Below, in pieces: positions 61,819 to 64,000 of a stretch of 64,000 nt of DNA. This stretch comes from Paenisporosarcina sp. HGH0030. Its GTDB lineage: Bacteria; Bacillota; Bacilli; Bacillales_A; Planococcaceae. The notes under the pieces are model-generated. The model searched no databases. It saw only the letters and a list, made by a program, of their open reading frames with translations, and was not told the origin of the DNA. The first letter of the stretch is position 1. Each line of letters begins with the position of its first letter. A program made the position numbers and the translations under genes. The stretch covers positions 1,883,451 to 1,947,450 of the forward strand of contig NZ_KE150421.1 in the NCBI RefSeq assembly GCF_000411295.1, read 5' to 3'.

Positions 61819-61872
61819 AGCGTGTCCTCCTTTGAAATTTCAAAATTATTTGTCTTGCATGACAATCTTCAT

Positions 61873-62895
61873 TTACCCTTTGCATTTCTTTTTAAACGCT
61901 TCACTCGCATCTTTCTCCCCGTAAATAATCAGTACATCCTGTTTTTCCAATACCTCATCAGCCGATGGGTTGCTTATGAGTTCTTCACATCGGCGGATGG
62001 CCAAAACCGTCACGCCCATCTCGTTTCGAATCGCAGAATCTTTCAGGGATTTTCCAATGTAAGTACACGCTTCCTCAAGCGCCACTTCTTCCAATGATTG
62101 TTTCTTTTCTTTTGTATGAATGAGTAAATTCACTAAATCTGTACTTTCTGGGCGCAATACAGAACTCACCAATTCCCGGCCACCAATAGTAGAAGGGTTT
62201 ATTACTCGACTGGCACCAGCACGCAATAATACTTCTTCGGAGCCTGCATTTTCTGCGCGAGCAACTACTTCAATCTTTTCATTTAAAGCTATAGCCTTGA
62301 TGGTGATAAACACATTGTCTGAATCACTCGGTAACGTCGCAATCAAGCCTCGTGCTTTTGCCACATTAGCTTCTTTCAGGATATTTTCCTGCAACGGACT
62401 TCCAACAATGCGAAGTGTTCCATCCGCCAAATAGTCCACCATTTCTTCTTCGGAGTCATGGATATAGACGACTGGGACATCCTCTTCTTTTAACTGCTCG
62501 TAAACCTGTCTTCCCACTCGACCCAACCCGCATACGACGATATGATCTTCCAAATTTTTAATAGCATGTTCCATTCGTTTATTCCACACCTTTACTGAAA
62601 GTTGATGTTCAATGAAATAAGAAGCGACAGCCCCCATTGCGTAAGTGACAAAAGCCACACCAAGGGGAATCAGTAATAAAGCAAACTTTTGCCCTGCTTT
62701 TGTCTCGGGAACAATGTCTCCATAACCTACCGTCATCAGAGAAATGATGGTCAAATAAAAAGCATCGAATAATTTGAGGTTTTCCAATGCCATGAAGCCG
62801 GCTGTTGCCACAGCGATTAATACAATCAAGCCGATTATGGAAAAAAGTATATGTCGGAAACGAATTCGTAAGTCCATCCATTTGGATGTATTCAT
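61873..62895 (-). CDS. potassium channel with TrkA-N (RCK) domain
   Basis: A 340-residue K+ channel subunit: two helices around the selectivity filter TVGYGD (55-60), followed by a Rossmann-type RCK domain (IVVCGLGRVGRQVYEQL from about residue 120) and a TrkA-C domain (about 260-335). The order matches MthK/YugO-type channels, gated by a bound ligand or nucleotide. It lies 54 bp upstream of the TM-helix channel gene on the same strand, so the two may be co-expressed. Confidence 0.93.
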   Translation of the reverse strand: MNTSKWMDLRIRFRHILFSIIGLIVLIAVATAGFMALENLKLFDAFYLTIISLMTVGYGDIVPETKAGQKFALLLIPLGVAFVTYAMGAVASYFIEHQLSVKVWNKRMEHAIKNLEDHIVVCGLGRVGRQVYEQLKEEDVPVVYIHDSEEEMVDYLADGTLRIVGSPLQENILKEANVAKARGLIATLPSDSDNVFITIKAIALNEKIEVVARAENAGSEEVLLRAGASRVINPSTIGGRELVSSVLRPESTDLVNLLIHTKEKKQSLEEVALEEACTYIGKSLKDSAIRNEMGVTVLAIRRCEELISNPSADEVLEKQDVLIIYGEKDASEAFKKKCKG

Positions 62896-62991
62896 TAATT
62901 CACCTGCTCATTTTTATTGTTATTCCTATACTTTTACCCTCTCGCAAACCTTTTAACACGAATTTCGTCCATATAGTGAGGTGGAAATTAC

Positions 62992-63642
62992 ATGAAAAAG
63001 TGGACTGTTATCTTTTCCTTGATATCTATCTTCTTTCTACTGTGGATTGAACAAGGACTTGAAGTAACCTATGTATGGAAAACATTTGCCAAAGTAATGG
63101 CTTTCGTTATATTCCCTGCACTTTTATTAAGAGGATATAAATTTGAATTTCTTCAAATAAGAAAAACACAAAAAAAGAGTATTTATCTGGCATCCGGTTT
63201 AGGAATAGTGGTTGCAGGTACTGTCTTAAGTGCATTCATGTTGTTAAATGATTCAATCGACTTGGTTGCGTTGCAAATAGACTTGGAAACTCGGGTTGGA
63301 GTCACTGCTTCAGTATTCCCATTTGTCGCAGTTTACATATTATTAGGCAATTCTTTTTTGGAGGAATTTTTCTTTCGCGGCCTACTTGTGGATTTATTAA
63401 GAGATTCCAAGTTGAAGTGGTTCCTGCCGAGCCTCTTTTTCGCTATTTACCACATTGCGATTTTCCTGCCGTGGTTCGATTGGCCAATTTTAATCTTAGC
63501 AGTAGCCGGTCTCTTTATTGGTGGTCTTATATTCCAATGGATTAATGAAAAAAGTGGGACCATTTATCCTTCTTGGATCATTCATATATTTGCGGATATA
63601 GGTGTATTGCTTATCGGTGTTTATATGTTTTATTTCAATTAG
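62992..63642 (+). CDS. CPBP family intramembrane metalloprotease
   Basis: A 216-residue membrane protein with about six helices. The ABI/CPBP motifs are EEFFFRG (E124, E125, R129), FAIYHIAIF with the His, and SWIIHIFADIGVL with the last His. This is a Rce1-like intramembrane endopeptidase; in Gram-positives many process peptides or confer immunity, but no peptide gene is next to it. ATG 62992 follows GAGGTGG. Divergent from the K+ channel gene. Confidence 0.9.
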   Translation: MKKWTVIFSLISIFFLLWIEQGLEVTYVWKTFAKVMAFVIFPALLLRGYKFEFLQIRKTQKKSIYLASGLGIVVAGTVLSAFMLLNDSIDLVALQIDLETRVGVTASVFPFVAVYILLGNSFLEEFFFRGLLVDLLRDSKLKWFLPSLFFAIYHIAIFLPWFDWPILILAVAGLFIGGLIFQWINEKSGTIYPSWIIHIFADIGVLLIGVYMFYFN

Positions 63643-63670
63643 ACTCTGCTATCCGCGAACTTTTCAATAA

Positions 63671-63704
63671 AAAAACGTGAGGGAATCAAATCCCTCACGT
63701 TTCG
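63671..63704. terminator. bidirectional terminator
   Basis: AACGTGAGGGA pairs with TCCCTCACGTT, with T tracts on both strands, between the CPBP gene and the convergent kinase gene. Confidence 0.92.
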
Positions 63705-64000
63705 TTAATCAGTTTTTATAGATACAGTGACCTTGAATAAATCCCCATCGACTTCAATTCGCATTGAGCCTCCATGTAAGTCGACAATTGACTGCGCAAT
63801 TGCCAATCCAAGTCCGGATCCTTCCGTGTGACGGGAAGTATCGGCTCGTTTGAAGCGTTCAAACAATTCATCCACATTTTCACCAAGCTCATATTTAGTC
63901 ACGTTTTTCACAACAAATTGTGCATAGCCATCTACTTGTTTTAATGTCACATATACGCGTGTGCCGGGCAACGTATATTTGAGGGCATTCACAATCAAAT
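63705..64000 (-). CDS. sensor histidine kinase, C-terminal fragment
   Basis: Only the last 98 codons are in the window; the gene continues past the right edge. LIVNALKYTLPGTRVYV is the N box of a HATPase_c domain, ELFERFKRADTSRHTEGSGL the F and G1 boxes, and GLAIAQSIVDLHGGSM the G2 region. The stop is at 63705. The D-x-G box is replaced by a NVTKYE stretch, as in the VanS/BaeS-like kinases of this class. Its partner regulator should lie upstream, outside the window. Confidence 0.9.
   Translation of the reverse strand, partial: LIVNALKYTLPGTRVYVTLKQVDGYAQFVVKNVTKYELGENVDELFERFKRADTSRHTEGSGLGLAIAQSIVDLHGGSMRIEVDGDLFKVTVSIKTD

Overview
The window looks like a chromosomal segment of a low-to-moderate GC, Gram-positive Bacillales bacterium, most likely of the Planococcaceae (Sporosarcina/Lysinibacillus-like). 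The grounds are AGGAGG-type ribosome binding sites, many TTG/GTG starts, a LiaIHFSR-type operon, a Bacillus-type FadR operator, Zur and CcpA (cre) sites, a split ThrE exporter, HelD, UppP, an ABC-F protein and dispersed intergenic repeats. Genus is an inference. No prophage, IS element, CRISPR array or integrated element is visible. The content is mostly core and lineage-specific metabolism, interrupted by several gene fossils.

Layout. 1-7.3 kb: partial CNNM/HlyC-type protein, M20 dipeptidase, nitroreductase, a patch of gene remains (DUF3307, HD-GYP), a divergent PlsY, DegV, an amidase, an M50 site-2 protease, a histidine kinase fossil and a DUF6241 protein. 7.6-12 kb: tRNA-Ala(GGC), DUF2804, a large secreted subtilase with FlgD-like Ig repeats. 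12-19.8 kb: GDPD, tryptophan 2,3-dioxygenase, HelD, a Zur-controlled COG0523 GTPase, double GNAT, acyltransferase. 19.8-28 kb: heterodimeric ABC exporter, EamA transporter, PAS-PAS-GGDEF-EAL protein, split ThrE. 28-35 kb: adenine deaminase, secreted beta-propeller protein, lipoprotein, ABC-F. 35-39.4 kb: lysine catabolic operon (aldehyde dehydrogenase, lysine 6-dehydrogenase, acyl-CoA dehydrogenase) behind a cre site, followed by a 43-codon ORF. 39.5-42.6 kb: AIM24-type protein, MFS exporter, short repeats, a TctA fossil, a VOC protein. 42.8-46.5 kb: class Ia ribonucleotide reductase nrdAB behind a NrdR-box promoter, a cobalamin riboswitch and a terminator. 46.5-51.9 kb: TPR-like protein, UppP + DedA pair, metallophosphoesterase, DUF4139, nucleotidyltransferase. 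51.9-55 kb: beta-oxidation operon (thiolase, SDR, acyl-CoA dehydrogenase) with a FadR operator. 55.2-58.7 kb: LiaI/H/F/S/R-like envelope stress operon. 58.7-64 kb: 21-bp-period repeat block, DinB protein, cupredoxin fragment, TM-helix channel, K+ channel, CPBP protease, partial sensor kinase.

Themes. Several units carry readable regulation: nrdAB (NrdR boxes plus B12 riboswitch, implying a B12-dependent reductase elsewhere), zagA (Zur), the lysine operon (CcpA), the fatty-acid operon (FadR), and the MFS gene (a leader hairpin that buries its ribosome binding site). The least explained features are two unlinked intergenic arrays with an exact 21-bp period and a shared 3' tail, a GC-rich dispersed repeat family, and three genes whose best-placed start codon appears to be AUA or AUU.
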